Assembly: GCA_903813345.2 (NCBI GenBank)
Contig: CAIIXF020000010.1
Span: forward strand, 14,937,181-15,001,180
Source of the DNA: Owenia fusiformis
Lineage: Eukaryota; Annelida; Polychaeta; Sabellida; Oweniidae
DNA: 64,000 nt
Reading direction: 5' to 3'
A program made the translations under genes and the position numbers. Positions 48,020 through 60,520 of this stretch are shown here, one piece after another. Positions within the stretch are counted from its first letter, which is position 1, and every line of letters begins with the position of its first letter. The notes under the pieces were generated by a model. The model worked only from the letters and a program-made list of their open reading frames with translations, ran no database searches and was not told the DNA's origin.

Positions 48020-50053
48020 TAAAGGCATCACCAAGGATATGCAAATCCCATCAAACATCTAATAAGAGTCAGACAAAACTGTTTGAAATTATTCCTCAAA
48101 ATTTTCACCATAGAAAATGAATTACAAAAAGATAATTTGTCATTCTTGCATGTATTTATATGTAAAATATCCATTGTAGGAGATCTGACAGCCCAATTTT
48201 TACTTTGTCCAAGTCCCCACCCATTCCCGCATGGGGGGTCTCACACAAATCTTTACATGTAACATATTCTTAATATTTTGGGATATATATTTTGTTCTGT
48301 ATAATTCAAGGAGAATTAATACATACTTCAAGCACAGTATACAATTAACATGCATGGTATAATTTTACAAAATGGGGATGTGACACTTACATAATGTGCA
48401 CTAGACTCTACATGTGTATGCTTTTAAATATTTCAAAAGGTATGACATCAGTCACAATAAAAATGAAGATTTGATTAAAGAAACAGTGTTCATTCAAACT
48501 GATATATTAAAGGTGCAATAATTAGTGCAAAGGGGTCATTCAACGATCATGGACCAGTGTCAAAATATATTTAAGTTAGGATATTTCATCAAGACTAACA
48601 TCTATTTTTATTATCTACAAAGAAACCCCCTAAGCTTAGATAAACATTATTTTAGCTGATATTCCTCTTGAAACATGGTGGATCTTAAAATTATAAAAGT
48701 GGAAGTCCCCTTTTTGAAGCTTTGAACTGAATTTACACTTCTTAATGCTGAAATTGATAATTTATCCATACATTTTCAGAAAATAGGTATGTCAAAGAAG
48801 ATGTCAAACCAAATGTTGCCTTGATAGCTCAGAAAAAATGAAAAAACTTTCCTATTTTCTCTACAGTCCTTATTGCCCCTTTAACTAACATACCATAATC
48901 TAAGAAGCGAATTTACATGCATGGACTATGGACTTAACTCTCAACTGGAAATTGCATAAATATAAGGGCAAGCCTATATACAATGCATGAACTGAATTAA
49001 CGGATTCAAAATAAATCCATTAACAAAAACAGTTTTATAGTTTATCTGTACATTTAAAAACCCATATTTTCCGAACTGTGTACAATACAACACATACCTG
49101 TATTGAAGTGGTTATATAAACACGTGTCAAAAAATAATAATTAAAAAATGAATCAGAAATAGGAAGCAACTGTTTCAATTATCGTTTCACTTAATTTTAA
49201 CATATTTTCATAAACAAATATTGCACTACTTATTTGATAATATTCAATATATATTCATGGTTGAATTTATAAGATGAATTATAGTTTTAACTATCATTAA
49301 CTGGAACTGTGTTCACAAAATACACTTGAATAAAATGAAAAAAGAAAATATTAGACTTAAGATACACTCAAGAGTTATAAACATAAATTAAAGAGATGCT
49401 CAAGTAAGAAAGTAGGTCAACCGACCCTTTCCAATCCAATAGGATAAATAGGATCCTATAAGGGCCCTTACAAAATATTTCTACTAAATGGGATCCAACA
49501 GCAGTTCTTTCAAAATATGTCTAATACAACACTATTTTAAGTATTATACACAAAAAGATGATTTGTTAGAAAAACAATTTCAAGAATTGCTTGACATGCC
49601 AACATGATTACGCTCAAAATTGATAAATTCTATGAAATGAAAAGTTGGATATCAAAAACCTGAGCATCTCTTTAAACATGAATGGAAATTTTGATTTCTT
49701 ATGTCTTTGTTACCTTCGACTCAGCACAACACTGAATCCTGCAAATTATGATGATTTGAATCAAGCCATATATGGTGAAAATTTAACAATATATTAATGA
49801 AAAATATATTTTTCTGATTATTTCTATGCCTATAGAATCTCTATAGTCCATTCACCTTCAATCAGCAGATCAGGTATATCATTCTACATTTACTGCACAT
49901 TTCTCTTTTTTACAATCAAGTGGCTGGAAACACACAATATACTCCTGATAGAAACATCAAACGTGAAAAACAACATTCATGTTATACTACAGTTTCGGGC
50001 TAAAGTGTCGTTGTAATTCAATGTTTCCATAAGGAGTGAAAATCAGATCTTGT

Positions 50054-52700
50054 TCATTTTCCAGCAGCTTCTTCTGGGTCAGCTTTTATAACTTTCATTT
50101 TTGTGTCCCAGAGTGTAGTCTTTTCTTTAAGTTTTTGCTTTGCCTTACTGATGGGCTGTTCTGTCTTTGTCTTTGTTGAGTAGGGCTTACCCTGATCAAT
50201 ATTGCGACAGATTTGTCGATACTGGAAGTAGAATCAAGATCAGAACATGCATAAAGCCATAGGTTTATTTTGTGCATGAAAATTATCATCTTGTGTAATT
50301 TCTTATAGCAAAATTATTTTAAGTTCAGATATTGTGCATGTACCTTGCACTTTCTCAATGTATCACGAAACAGTTCATATCAGAATATCACTGTATGTAC
50401 AAATGACGATGTTCATGATTTGTACAAGGGTGGACCCAAAAGTCTTGGATGCAAAATGGAATGCCGATTATATATACAGTATCCATTCACTCTAATTGCA
50501 GTTACTCACCATATCCAGTTCCTCTCTCAAAGCAAATATTGCTCTCTCCCTATTTGAAACAAGCTCCTCTAAATACTGGTACCTCAGCTTCTTCCTAGCC
50601 CGGCATTCCCTCGCACTTTGTCTACTGCGCTCCAGCTTTGCTTTTACATCAACTTTCACAGGTTTACGTCCCCTCTTTGAACTCTTTTTGCTTACATGGA
50701 CAGTCTCGACTTTGAAATGTGGCTGAAAATGTTGTAAATATTTTAAATATGATTCTGTATTGACAAACATATAATGGCCCTCCTAGTTCTCCTGTCATGG
50801 TCCTTAAATGAACAAACCTAGAATCATTCTCAAAGTTTAGTTCCAAACTTCCCTCTGAATGTCTAAGACAATTTTACAGTCCAGCAGCCCTCCTCTAACG
50901 CCAGTGGCTGTGACATTACCCACTCAGTGAGCCGAAAGCAAAACATTTCAACAATGATTTAATGCCTATCGATACTGGGTCAACAATGACATCAGAGAAA
51001 ATGACCATATATAGAAAATTGTACTTCTGACAACGACAAGCTCTGATTGGCTCGGATTTATTTCTCTGACACTAAAGCAGGCCTGTCAACTTGGGAACAC
51101 CTAACATGAGTGACTTGGAAATGTTGAACACCTCCCCTCTACATGTGGACACCTTGGTCCAAATCTGAACACCTTGATCCAAATTTTGAACACCTTGGTT
51201 TAGATTTTATTACATCTTGTCAAATTTTGAACACCTCAAATTTTTTGCGCTCGTTACGCTCGCGTTTCAAACATCCATCAACGGGGGGGGGGTAGGTACG
51301 AACATTTTCGAACGGAATGCGTGACATATTAGTGATTCGCGTGAAAAGTCCGAACGAAATGCGTACGTTTTTTTTCGGCGTTCGTATTTTTGCTGTGTAG
51401 ACGAACTTTTTTAGAAATTTTTCTACAGAAATATTTTTGCTTGACAATTACCAGGTAAAATGCGTATTTGCGTGACATTTTCTGTCACGCAAAAATAACT
51501 GGCGTGACTTCAAATTCTTCAGCAAATGCGTGACAAATACGCAAATTGCGGGACAGTTGACAGGCCTGCTAAAGATTGTAGACCAAGCTTTCTTTGAAGA
51601 AGCCTAACAAGTTGATGTTATTAGAGAGATTTTGCAACTCACTTATAGCATGTTTACTATTCCCTTTTATTATATAACCCCATATGTATTCCAATTGCTC
51701 ATTGGCTTATTCAGGGTCATATGATATGAAATAGATGAACTTATTCCCTGCAAGGTTCTAAATCCCTGCTATTAGGGAAGATGAAATGTACTAATCACCA
51801 GTTAGGTCATGAGACCAGTCATTAGTATGTTTTATCTTCCCTGATAGCTGAGATTATAGGAGTTGAAAGGCAAAATACCATTAAATGCCAATAAGAACCT
51901 GTCAACATTAAATGTTGAAATGAAAAGACTTCTCATTTTGTTTTTGTTTACAGAGTACATATGGGGTAAAGATCCCTAAATAAATATATAAATAAATATC
52001 CCCCGGGAAAATATTTTGCACTATTACCCTCAATGGCAGTCACTATTAGTAAAAACTTAAAAAGTAATTGATTAAATCATCACTTATTGCGCAGCTCATA
52101 TGTCCATAAGTGTGATATTCTTATGTATACTAGTAGATAGACCTGCGGAATAAATTATGACATAATCAAACGCTTATTTAGGTTATATGGGAATAAAAAA
52201 CATGCTTCCTGTGAGTTGCGAAATCTCTCTATTTCTGAATATTATATATTTGAAGTTTGAGAGCAAATCGAGGAGATCAGTCTTTGGGGATCTACTTATA
52301 GGGAGTCAATGTCATCATATATAATCCGAGAACTGTGTCCACTAAATAAATGAATGTATCTATCTTTTTAAGACTGATAACAAAATATGAAAAAAATATG
52401 AACTGATTTTAGTTTCACAACAGGATGTGGGGTAAATGAGGACAGATCTCTGAACTGGTGACTCCATGAACAACACATAATATTCGAGATCTCACACCCA
52501 TTTCTTCTGCACTTCATACGGAGCAAATCCATTCTATTGATCATTTGTTAATACCAGGTGTTTTGATAAAACAAGAAATAACTGGAAAACCATTACGAAA
52601 CAAATCGTAAAAACAGATGATTTACAAAAACAGTCCTCACCTTTGAATCGTTCTGGTCGTCTTTTTCAATTAGTCTTGAGCTATAAGTGTGGTTCTCCAT
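50054..52700 (-). CDS. CREBL2: cAMP-responsive element-binding protein-like 2
   Basis: Small bZIP protein that partners CREB-family factors in the nucleus. Three exons, minus order: 52700-52641, 50722-50510, 50221-50054; 146 residues (human 120). Exon 1 starts MENHTYSSRLIEKDD. Exon 2 holds the GRKP motif and basic region (KLERSRQSARECRARKKLRY) followed by the zipper start QYLEELVSNRERAIFALREE. Exon 3 begins YRQICRNIDQGK, matching the YKQWCMAMDQGK of the human protein, then a lysine-rich tail ending EEAAGK. The N-terminus and tail are less conserved than the bZIP. Two CACGTG motifs lie upstream. Confidence 0.95.
51072..51574. mobile_element. MITE with CAGGCCTGTCAAC ends and 6-bp duplication
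   Basis: Body 51078-51568 (491 bp). Ends CAGGCCTGTCAAC and GTTGACAGGCCTG, flanked by CTAAAG on both sides. The interior is rich in GAACACC and GCGTGACA words. In CREBL2 intron 1. I cannot place the superfamily; a 6-bp duplication is unusual for hAT (8 bp). Confidence 0.8.
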
Positions 52701-52832
52701 ATAGAATATCTCCCAATTGTTATTTGGGCAATATCTGTTGACGTTTAAGACACCATTCTGACGATAAAATAGAAGTTCTCCAACAAAGAATGATGATTTC
52801 TGCCAAAATTATCAAGTACAATAACAAACTGA

Positions 52833-52860
52833 TCACGTGACAAAACAAAAATAGCACGTG
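52833..52860 (-). promoter_or_regulatory. Paired E-box motifs upstream of CREBL2
   Basis: TCACGTGA at 52833-52840 and GCACGTGA at 52854-52861, 130-160 bp before the start codon. Such sites bind USF/MYC/TFE-type bHLH proteins; binding is not shown. Confidence 0.5.
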
Positions 52861-53363
52861 ATACACATCGATTTCAAACAAAAATCTAAACGAAATCATA
52901 AAAGGTGCTCAAAAATACTTATAAAAAGCGCATTCTATAATTTAATAATATAATTAAATATGGATACTAATTCCTTAATAATTTTTAATTTTCATTAGAT
53001 TTTTGTGAGCAATTAATTGATTTATTTCGTTATCGTAAAGGTTTAATCAGTTTGCCTTTCACTGTCAAAATACCGCCAAATTTGAACACAAATAACAGAC
53101 TAAGTAATCTAAAACTTGATGAATTTCATAATGTATCATTTGTCTCAAGATGAGGAAAAGGGGGGCTAGGCCTAAATCTAGTGGAAGTCAATAGTCGAAG
53201 CCGAAGGAGCGCTCTGGAGCGGATCTGAAAACCAAAATTGAAGAGGAGAGGATCGGGTGCTAGTCTAGATCTAGATTAAAAATTTCGCGGAAAAATCTGA
53301 AATATTAGAATCTAGGCTAGCCTTGGCTAAAATTCAGCCTAAAATGTCTCAAAATAGGCCGAT

Positions 53364-54217
53364 CAACAATTAAAATGAAAAAAATGTCGCCACCTAAGAA
53401 AAATGATCCCAATGAACCCACGACTGTGGACCTCAATAAATAAATAAGTACAAGCTCAAAGTTTGAAACACAAACACAAGATTTTGAAAAAAAATTAGTC
53501 GAAGCAAGTTGAAAAAATACCTTTTTACCTTTTTTACCTCGAGAAGGTCAACTCTAAAAATCAGATATTGGAATTTCTGAGATCTTGACGTAGATGATCT
53601 TCAAAAAATTGTCAATCTGAAAAATACCTTTAATTTTGACCTTTTTTAATATTCTAGTGCCAATTGGCACAAGAATGATAAAATATAAGGAAAAACGCCA
53701 ATTCGATCATTAATGGGGGTAGTCTAAATGATTTTTTAAAAAATCGATCAATTTAAAGCAAGTTGAAAAAATACCTTTTTAAGGCCTTTTAACCACATCA
53801 AATCTCAAATATAGTCAGATTTTAATTTCTCAGAAGATTTTAGATGATTTTGAAAAAAGAAACAAGTCAATTCGAAGCAAGTTGAAAAAAGACCTTTTTG
53901 ACCTTGAGAGGGTCATTGAAGGTCAAATCTTAAATCTAAAGTCAAATTTGAACTTCTGAGAACTTGTAGATAGTTTTGGAAAAATTGGTCAATTTGATCA
54001 AAGCAAGTTGAAAAATACCTCTTTGACCTTGTGAAGGTCAAATCTCAAATCAAAGTCAGATTTGAACTTCTGATGATAACTTGTAGATGATTCTGAAAAT
54101 TTTCATTTGTTAAATTCGAAGCTTTTTTGTTACAGATCTGACAGACGCCAGACACCAACCGCCATCACAAAAAACGGAGACCATAACAATACCTCACCAT
54201 TTTTGTGGTGACATGAT
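53364..54217 (-). mobile_element. Pearl-like element with degenerate repeat core, minus orientation
   Basis: Left end CAACAATTAAAATG with AAAATGTCGCCACC, right end CACCATTTTTGTGGTGACAT. The core (about 53480-54110) has four or five diverged copies of the unit seen in 11095-13090, in reverse: GCAAGTTGAAAAAATACC, TTGACCTTGAGAGGGTC, AGTCAAATTTGAACTTCTGA. It is older or more decayed than the copy in DPAGT1. Confidence 0.75.
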
Positions 54218-54679
54218 AATGCCCAATAGCGTAATACTAGTTTGTTTCCTGAATTGACCAATTTATGTGAAGGGAAGCAGATACGGGCCTTATTCTTTGG
54301 GCCTTGGGGCCAACAAAACGGTAATTCAACGAATACATTTATTATCGATCTTTTCTTTGATCACTGATCTCTGTTCGTTGATTGAATGGCTTACTTTGAT
54401 TGTTATTCAACTTCAGAATGGCGAGTTTCTTTTGTGAACAACCTGTGAATAAGAGGTCTCAACTTAATGAATGTTGGGTATTCTATTCAATCACATTAAT
54501 ATTTTATGTTTCCATTGCTTATATACATGTACATGTTATAGCGTTGATGATTTAAACTAAAAGCTCTTTCAGTGCTCCTCCTACTGTCCCACGGGATCCA
54601 AAAACAATTACTTGATACATGCTAGGCTTCTTTCCGGGCTTCTTTGTGACATCGCTATCATAACAACTTCATATTTATT

Positions 54680-57600
54680 ATGATTTATAGCGCTTCCAAA
54701 GGCAGCATGCTTCAGCAAAACAAAGGACTTGACTTCCAAAAAGTTCCTCATATTCCACCACTACCACCAATTTATGCTCCGTCGCGCAAAACGCTTACCG
54801 AACCCCTACGTATAGAAGCTTCACACAATAATTCAGCTGACATATTGGGTAGAACAACTGGCAATTATTACCCGACGTCTACTGATGTAAGGGGACAAAA
54901 CCAAAGGTTCCTAGATGCCAACAAGTTCACTGATACGAATATCATCCATGGATATAGCAATCAAGAAACGCAATTTAGCCAGAATGGATTGTCTGAAGTC
55001 AATGTACACGAATTGCCAAGTGGAACTGTTGTTAAATCTGAGATCCATTGTGATCACACTGTTAACTGCGATAATGACGGTACGATAGCTCAAAGTTTGT
55101 CGTGTTGCACGTCTGAAAAACAATCATGTAAATTCTTCGGCTTCGCCGGCTTCGGCGTATGAGAGACTCGAGAAAGCAATGTAAAATAGTATATATCAAA
55201 AGATGTAAACATGGTAAAACTTACCGTAAAAGACAATTTGAAAGTATTTCCCTGCTTTATGTTGACGAAATCATGATATTAATTGTATCAAACTATATTT
55301 TGTAGATGGTTCGTCATTGTGCAACCCATTGAGATCAATTCACCCAGAAGCTAATACCGCGACAGGCAGTCTTGAACTAGAAGGCAAGATGGTTGACACA
55401 GCTATAGAAAACGTTCTAAGTCTTCCACAAGTTGTGTCTGAAGTAGCGTCCATGCAGAAAGATCAAACTGATGAAGTTCAACGCCAGACTGACATATTGG
55501 AACAATTGGAGGTAGATTCAAGCTATTTGATCTTGATAAATCATGCCATTATATTTGGGTAATATAAAGTAATGTACTTTTAAAAATTAGACGTATTGCT
55601 TAAACTCTCTAAAGTTTCACGAAACAAGTTTACTAAAGTTGATATTTTATTGTATGACTTCTGTGATGGTAATAACTGTAGGAGTTATCTATTGAATCCT
55701 TTGGCACCGGTTACTGTATGGCATTAATTTAATTATGGTTTATAGGTGTGTTACATGTTTCCTGGATAAATGAAAATTCGCAAATTATACGTACATTATT
55801 AAATAGTGTTGCCTTCTGATTATACATTTTTCATTTTCGTTTTTAGAAAAAACTAGCAGAGGGTATGTATGTTTAATTTAAATTCACATAAAGTACTGTG
55901 GAGCATATCATGATATCATACCCAAAATAATATTAAAGGTAGAGACTTCATAGGACATTATGACCTTTAGGTCAACGTTTGATTGACCACGTGAATGTGG
56001 ACTCTGATTAATTAATATTACAATTTTTTTCTCTCAGCAAGGTGATCCAAAGCTACCGTTGTTTTATGTTATAAAAATTACCTTTTTGTATTTTACTTTT
56101 TGGCCGAAAAATCAACGGTTTCATTGACATTTAGTTATTATTACTGTATCGTTGACGATTGCTCAATTAGTAAAGCCGATAGAAAGGTACAAGGGTTTGA
56201 TTTGTGAAGGTATCACTAAACTGGTGTGAAGATTATTGCATTTTATGCAAATTGGCTCAAGATGTTTCTTTTTACAGAGTCAGCCCTGAAAGAGGATGTC
56301 ATCAAAGAAATACAGAGTATAGTTAAGAAGACTTGTATGGTTGAGGGAGAAGTAACGCTAACCAGAAAGGCATGCAAAATCACACAAACAGGTTTTAAAG
56401 AATTTTAACCGTTTAAAATATCACTTTAGCCATGCCTCAATTTGCCAGCCCTCAATTAAAAATAACAATTGGGGATTGATGGGATTCACTTATCTGCTAA
56501 TAGCTATGTTTTCTTGAGTTTTGAGCAACACCAAAGTTGCCATTACAAAAATATACAGCATATGTTCTATTCTATACGATCATTTTGTCTTGTCAAAGTC
56601 AGTATTTTTGCCTAGTAACAATAAACAATGTGGAATTCAGCGTTCAATATATTTTGTAGAATTAGATGAGATAGTTGACAAAATAGAGGACACCAAATAT
56701 GAAACAAGACTCAAGACAATTTGTTTAGATTCGAACGCCAGGTAAACTCTTACGTGCTTTCCTTTATATGCTTCTTTTTATCGTACCTAACAAAAGGTAC
56801 GATATTGTAGTCAGCTTGGCGAGCGGGCGGGCGGGCGGGCGGCGGGCGGCGTCTCACTTTTCAGCTTGTCTACAGGTTTCCAGCCAAACCATTTGAGGGA
56901 TTCATCTGAAATTTTCAGGGATGTTTCTACATATCAACGTCAAGAACTGATTAGTTTTTGGGCATTCTGGATAAATCTTAAGGTGGCCATTTTGGATTTT
57001 CCGTCCTAAAATCTTCACTTTCAAGACTTGTCTACAGGTTTCCAGCCAAACCATTTGAGGGATTCATCTGAAATTTTCAGGGATGTTTCTACATATCAAC
57101 GTCAAGAAGTGATTAGTTTTTGGGCATTCTGGGTAAATCTTAAGGTGGCCATTTTGGATTTTCCGTCCTAAAATCTTCACTTTCAAGACTTGTCTACAGG
57201 TTTTCAGCCAAACCACTTGAGGGATTCATCTGAAATTTTCAGGGATGTTTCTACATATCAACGTCAAGAACTGATTAGTTTTTGGGCATTCTGGGTACAT
57301 TTTAAGGTGGCCATTTTGGATTTTCCGTCCTAAAATCTTCACTTTCAAGACTTGTCTACAGGTTTTCAGCCAAACCACTTGAGGGATTCATCTGAAATTT
57401 TCAGGGATGTTTCTACATATCAACGTCAAGAACTGATTAGTTTTTGGGCATTCTGGGTACATTTTAAGGTGGCCATTTTGGATTTTCCGTCCCAAAACCT
57501 TTACTTTCAAGACTTGTCTACAGGTTTCCAGCCAAACCTTTTGAGGGATTCATCTGAAATTTTCAGGGATGTTTCTACATATCAACGTCAAGAACTGATT

Positions 57601-60520
57601 GGTTTTTGGGCATTCTGGGTAAATTTTAAGGTGGCCATTTTGGATTTTCCGTCCTAAAATCTTCACTATCAAGACTTGTCTACAGGTTTCCAGCCAAACC
57701 GTTCAAATTTTTACATATGTTACACAGTGATAAGTTCTAGAGCTGATTAACTTTTCTGCGGCCATCTTACTTTCTTGGTCAACAAGACCACAATGCTGTG
57801 TTTTAGGTACGATTTTGTTCACGTCTGTGCCTTGTTATCAGAAAATCATGGTACAAACAAATATTTCAAGCATATCTTACCATCATTTTTAAGAATAGCT
57901 TTAAAGGCGATGTTCTTTACATTCAGAGGAACACAGGCCTAGTGTCTGGCTAAATGTTTTGAATCACTGAAATAAGCTATGTCCGTTTTGTCAAAACATA
58001 CATTACTGGTAAAATTTCCCTCTGTTGTTACTCCAAGGATTTTTGTTTAATTCCAGACTGTTCAACATATACAAAATGAAAATGGAAGAGTATAAGAAGA
58101 AGGTTAACTTGGCTGAGGAACAACATGAAATCCACAAGAAGGTGAAATTACAGCAAGAAAAGATCCATTCCCTGCAACAAAAAAGTAATACTTAATATTA
58201 AGTTTGATTCAGATTTCCAATCAAAATAAATATGAAAACCACATACACAACCAAACATTTCTATCATTGCAACTGTGCAATGATTTCCATTTGTCAGAGG
58301 TAAAGTTAACGTTGTTTTCATATTTTGCAGGCTTTTTCACAAAGGACGATTTTCGGTTTGGAGAACAGCCTCCTGGGCTAAAAATTTTTTCATGAAAAAT
58401 ATAGAAATATTACCCAAATTAAACTATGAATATTCAAAAGAGGACAATTAAATCTACAAGATGTAAAAATAACAAATTGGTCTGAAGCAGGGATAATGCT
58501 CAAATAGACCGATTCAATAAAATACAAGTCTCGATTTGGGGAAAGAAGTTAGAAATATTACCCAAATTAAATTATGACTATTCAAATGAAGACATTCAAA
58601 TCTATATTATGTAAAAAAATCAAATTTGTCCGAAGCAGGGATAATGCTCATTTAGATTGATGAACTTCGTTCTCCAAACCGAGAATCGTCCTTTCTAATT
58701 TTCTTGTTTTAGCATTTGCTTTACCACGGGCTGTTAATGGCATCGAAAGATTCGTCCGCTGTGACGGAGCATGATGAAAACACTAAAAAACTTGTTTAAC
58801 TTTTTATTAATGGCACGTTATAGTGACTAGATAATATTAACGTTTGTTTTAAGCATAACTATGAAGGTATTAATGAGATGTTGATGTATTGGGTCTTTTT
58901 AATTCTTTTATAAAAAATAATGTTTATATTTTTTGTACGCTGTGACGGAGCAGTTGCAAATGTGAACTGTGAAACTGCTCCATCACAGCGGACAAAGAAT
59001 GTAAACATTTTTTGTGAAAAAATTAAAAAGACCCCATACATCAATATCTCATTAATACATTCAGGGTTATGCTGAAAACATGTTAATATCATCGTGTCAA
59101 TATATCATGCCATTAAAAAGCTAAAAAAGAAATGGTACATTATCAATTATAGAGTTTGATACTCTGGCGCCGTTTTCAATAGGCCTGGCTTTTACATGTA
59201 GCGTTATTGGATGGACTTCAATCAGAAGTGAAGGTTACCCGCAAATGATATATCCATTGCATGAAGTAAGTAATTTTCTTTAATATAACGAGACATTTGA
59301 GTTAATAAATCGTGAAGTATTCTTAGTGTTTTTTATGAAAAATAGCATACTACGTCACAGCGGACAAATCTTTCGTATCTTCAAAAAGTGTAGCTTCCAG
59401 GCGCATTTATGTACTTCAGCCCCGTAGCCAGGATTTCCCAAGGGCGTGTACTTTTTGAAAATTTTCACTTTTTTTTCACTTTTGACAATATTTGTCCAAA
59501 TATGGCCACAATTACTGAAAACGTACTAAAATGGTGAAAAACTGCAGGATATTGAAAGAATTTTTGGCCATGGGGGACCCCCCCCCCGTGGCTATGGGCC
59601 TGTAATTCTCATCAAATACTTATCATTTAGAAAGGTCTATAGAGGGGAACCCATTGGAGACTAGTCTTATTCTGTCTGGAGGGAAGGAACGTGCCTTGCA
59701 GTCAGAAATAACAGCCCTCACGAAAGAACATAAACGATTGGAGAAACTTGTTGATCAGAAGAAAGACCAGGTACAATGAAGTATGGCGTCCAAGTATTTT
59801 TCTTTATTTTGCTTGACGACGTTTGTATTTCATTAACAAAAATTTACCTCAGGAGCGAGACTTGTGCAGTATATAGTCCACTGGAGGATCCAGAAGCTAA
59901 CAGGGGGGGGCAGTGTTTATAATATGGCCTAAAGTCCTGAAAAGGCCCATTTTGAGGCCTAAAAATTTTCTGGGCCAAAAAATGGTGGGGGGGGGGGGCT
60001 GGATCCGCCAGTGTAGCCCGTAATTATTTATATCATTTCTAAAAAAGTTGAATAAAAAGATGCAAGCGCGGGATGCTCGTATAAATTCGAATGGTGTGTT
60101 TTCGCTTTTTATAGATAGAGAAAGAGAAAGGAAAACAGTGGAAGACAAAGCAAGATACGGATGTTCTTCATGTAAGATCTTTTTACATTACGTGTCTAAA
60201 CTGTTCACGTCTCTTTGAATAATACATAAAATCCAATTTAGCACAAACAAATACACGGTTCTTACTAGTCATATATCGGAAGACACAAGCTAATAAGGCA
60301 AAGACCAGAAAATTTAAAATATAACACAATGACAATGAAATGATGAAAACATGTAAAATTTCCTTTATTTGACTGATTGCAGAAGAGGAATGCAGCGCAA
60401 CTAACACGACTGAAACGTCAAGTAAATGAACTGACGTCAAGAAAACGTCAATGGAACGAGCAGGCATCACAGCTGGAACATGATATTGCCAAAATCAAAG
60501 AAACATTCGGACATGACTAA
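54680..60520 (+). CDS. Coiled-coil protein of unknown function
   Basis: Nine exons join in phase: 54680-55127, 55306-55511, 55847-55862, 56278-56391, 56660-56741, 58057-58184, 59631-59770, 60115-60171, 60383-60520; 442 residues. The first exon (about 150 aa) is low in helix formers, with a proline run (PHIPPLPPIYAPS). From about residue 190 the chain is rich in K, E, Q and L with heptad-like spacing (EVASMQKDQTDEVQRQTDIL, KEDVIKEIQSIVKK, MEEYKKKVNLAEEQHEIHKK, TALTKEHKRLEKLVDQKKDQ, LTRLKRQVNELTSRKRQWNE) and ends ETFGHD. I do not recognise the family. The start could instead be the Met at 54707, because an acceptor-like TTTATAG ends at 54690. Exon 3 is only 16 nt, and the donor after exon 4 (GTTTTA) is weak; these two joins are the least certain. 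Confidence 0.8.
56785..57840 (+). mobile_element. Second element with tandem-repeat core (GGTACGAT family)
   Basis: Left part CGTACCTAACAAAAGGTACG followed by a (GCGG)n-rich stretch; right part TAGGTACGATTTTGTTCACG then TCTGTGCCTTGTTA. The core is the 162-bp array below. The terminal GCCTTGTTA is the same as in the pearl-like copies although the rest differs. In an intron of the coiled-coil gene. Confidence 0.65.
56862..57700 (+). repeat. Tandem array, exactly 162-bp unit, about five copies
   Basis: TGTCTACAGGTTT recurs at 56867, 57029, 57191, 57353, 57515 and 57677, each step 162 bp. Copies are nearly identical, suggesting recent amplification. Because 162 is divisible by three, open frames run through two units without meaning. 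Confidence 0.93.
58330..58700. repeat. Inverted ends around a ~147-bp direct duplication
   Basis: AAAGGACGATTTTCGGTTTG with GGAGAAC at the left pairs with GTTCTCCAAACCGAGAATCG plus TCCTTT at the right. Inside, AATATTACCCAAATTAAA and GAAGCAGGGATAATGCTCA each occur twice about 147 bp apart. Probably a MITE with internal duplication, in an intron of the coiled-coil gene. Confidence 0.7.
58742..59384. mobile_element. Foldback element, GTCCGCTGTGACG motif
   Basis: CGAAAGATTCGTCCGCTGTG at the left and CACAGCGGACAAATCTTTCG at the right are inverted. A second inner pair (CGCTGTGACGGAGCAGTT and AACTGCTCCATCACAGCG) lies at the centre, about 58938-58995, and most of the element folds on itself. In the intron before coiled-coil exon 7. 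Confidence 0.78.
59417..59602. mobile_element. GTAGCCAG-family MITE, near-complete
   Basis: CAGCCCCGTAGCCAGG at the left and CCGTGGCTATGGGCCTG at the right are inverted. Ends 28 bp before a coding exon of the coiled-coil gene. Confidence 0.7.
59879..60013. mobile_element. MITE, CACTGGAGGATCCAG ends
   Basis: CACTGGAGGATCCAG and CTGGATCCGCCAGTG are inverted ends. Body carries AAGGCCCATTTTGAGGCC. Related to 7437-7768. Confidence 0.75.

Larger units (their letters stand above)
45247..50053. other. Spacer between convergent RABAC1 and CREBL2 genes
   Basis: AT-rich. Holds a reversed GTAGCCAG-family MITE (45404-45585), the TACTTAATTTGGTG-type MITE (47528-47665) and a pearl-like copy (47890-48019). 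The part from about 49000 is probably CREBL2 3' untranslated region. Open frames at 46146-46584 show no family resemblance and look non-genic. Confidence 0.55.
52701..54679. other. Spacer between CREBL2 and the coiled-coil gene
   Basis: The CREBL2 side holds CACGTG motifs at 52834-52839 and 52855-52860. A repeat-bearing pearl-like element fills 53364-54217. No other gene seen. The last 450 bp are presumably promoter or leader of the coiled-coil gene. Confidence 0.55.

Noticed and set aside
57352-57657. 101-codon open frame with two internal repeats
   Set aside because: It is two units of the 162-bp tandem array, whose length is a multiple of three, so the frame stays open by arithmetic.
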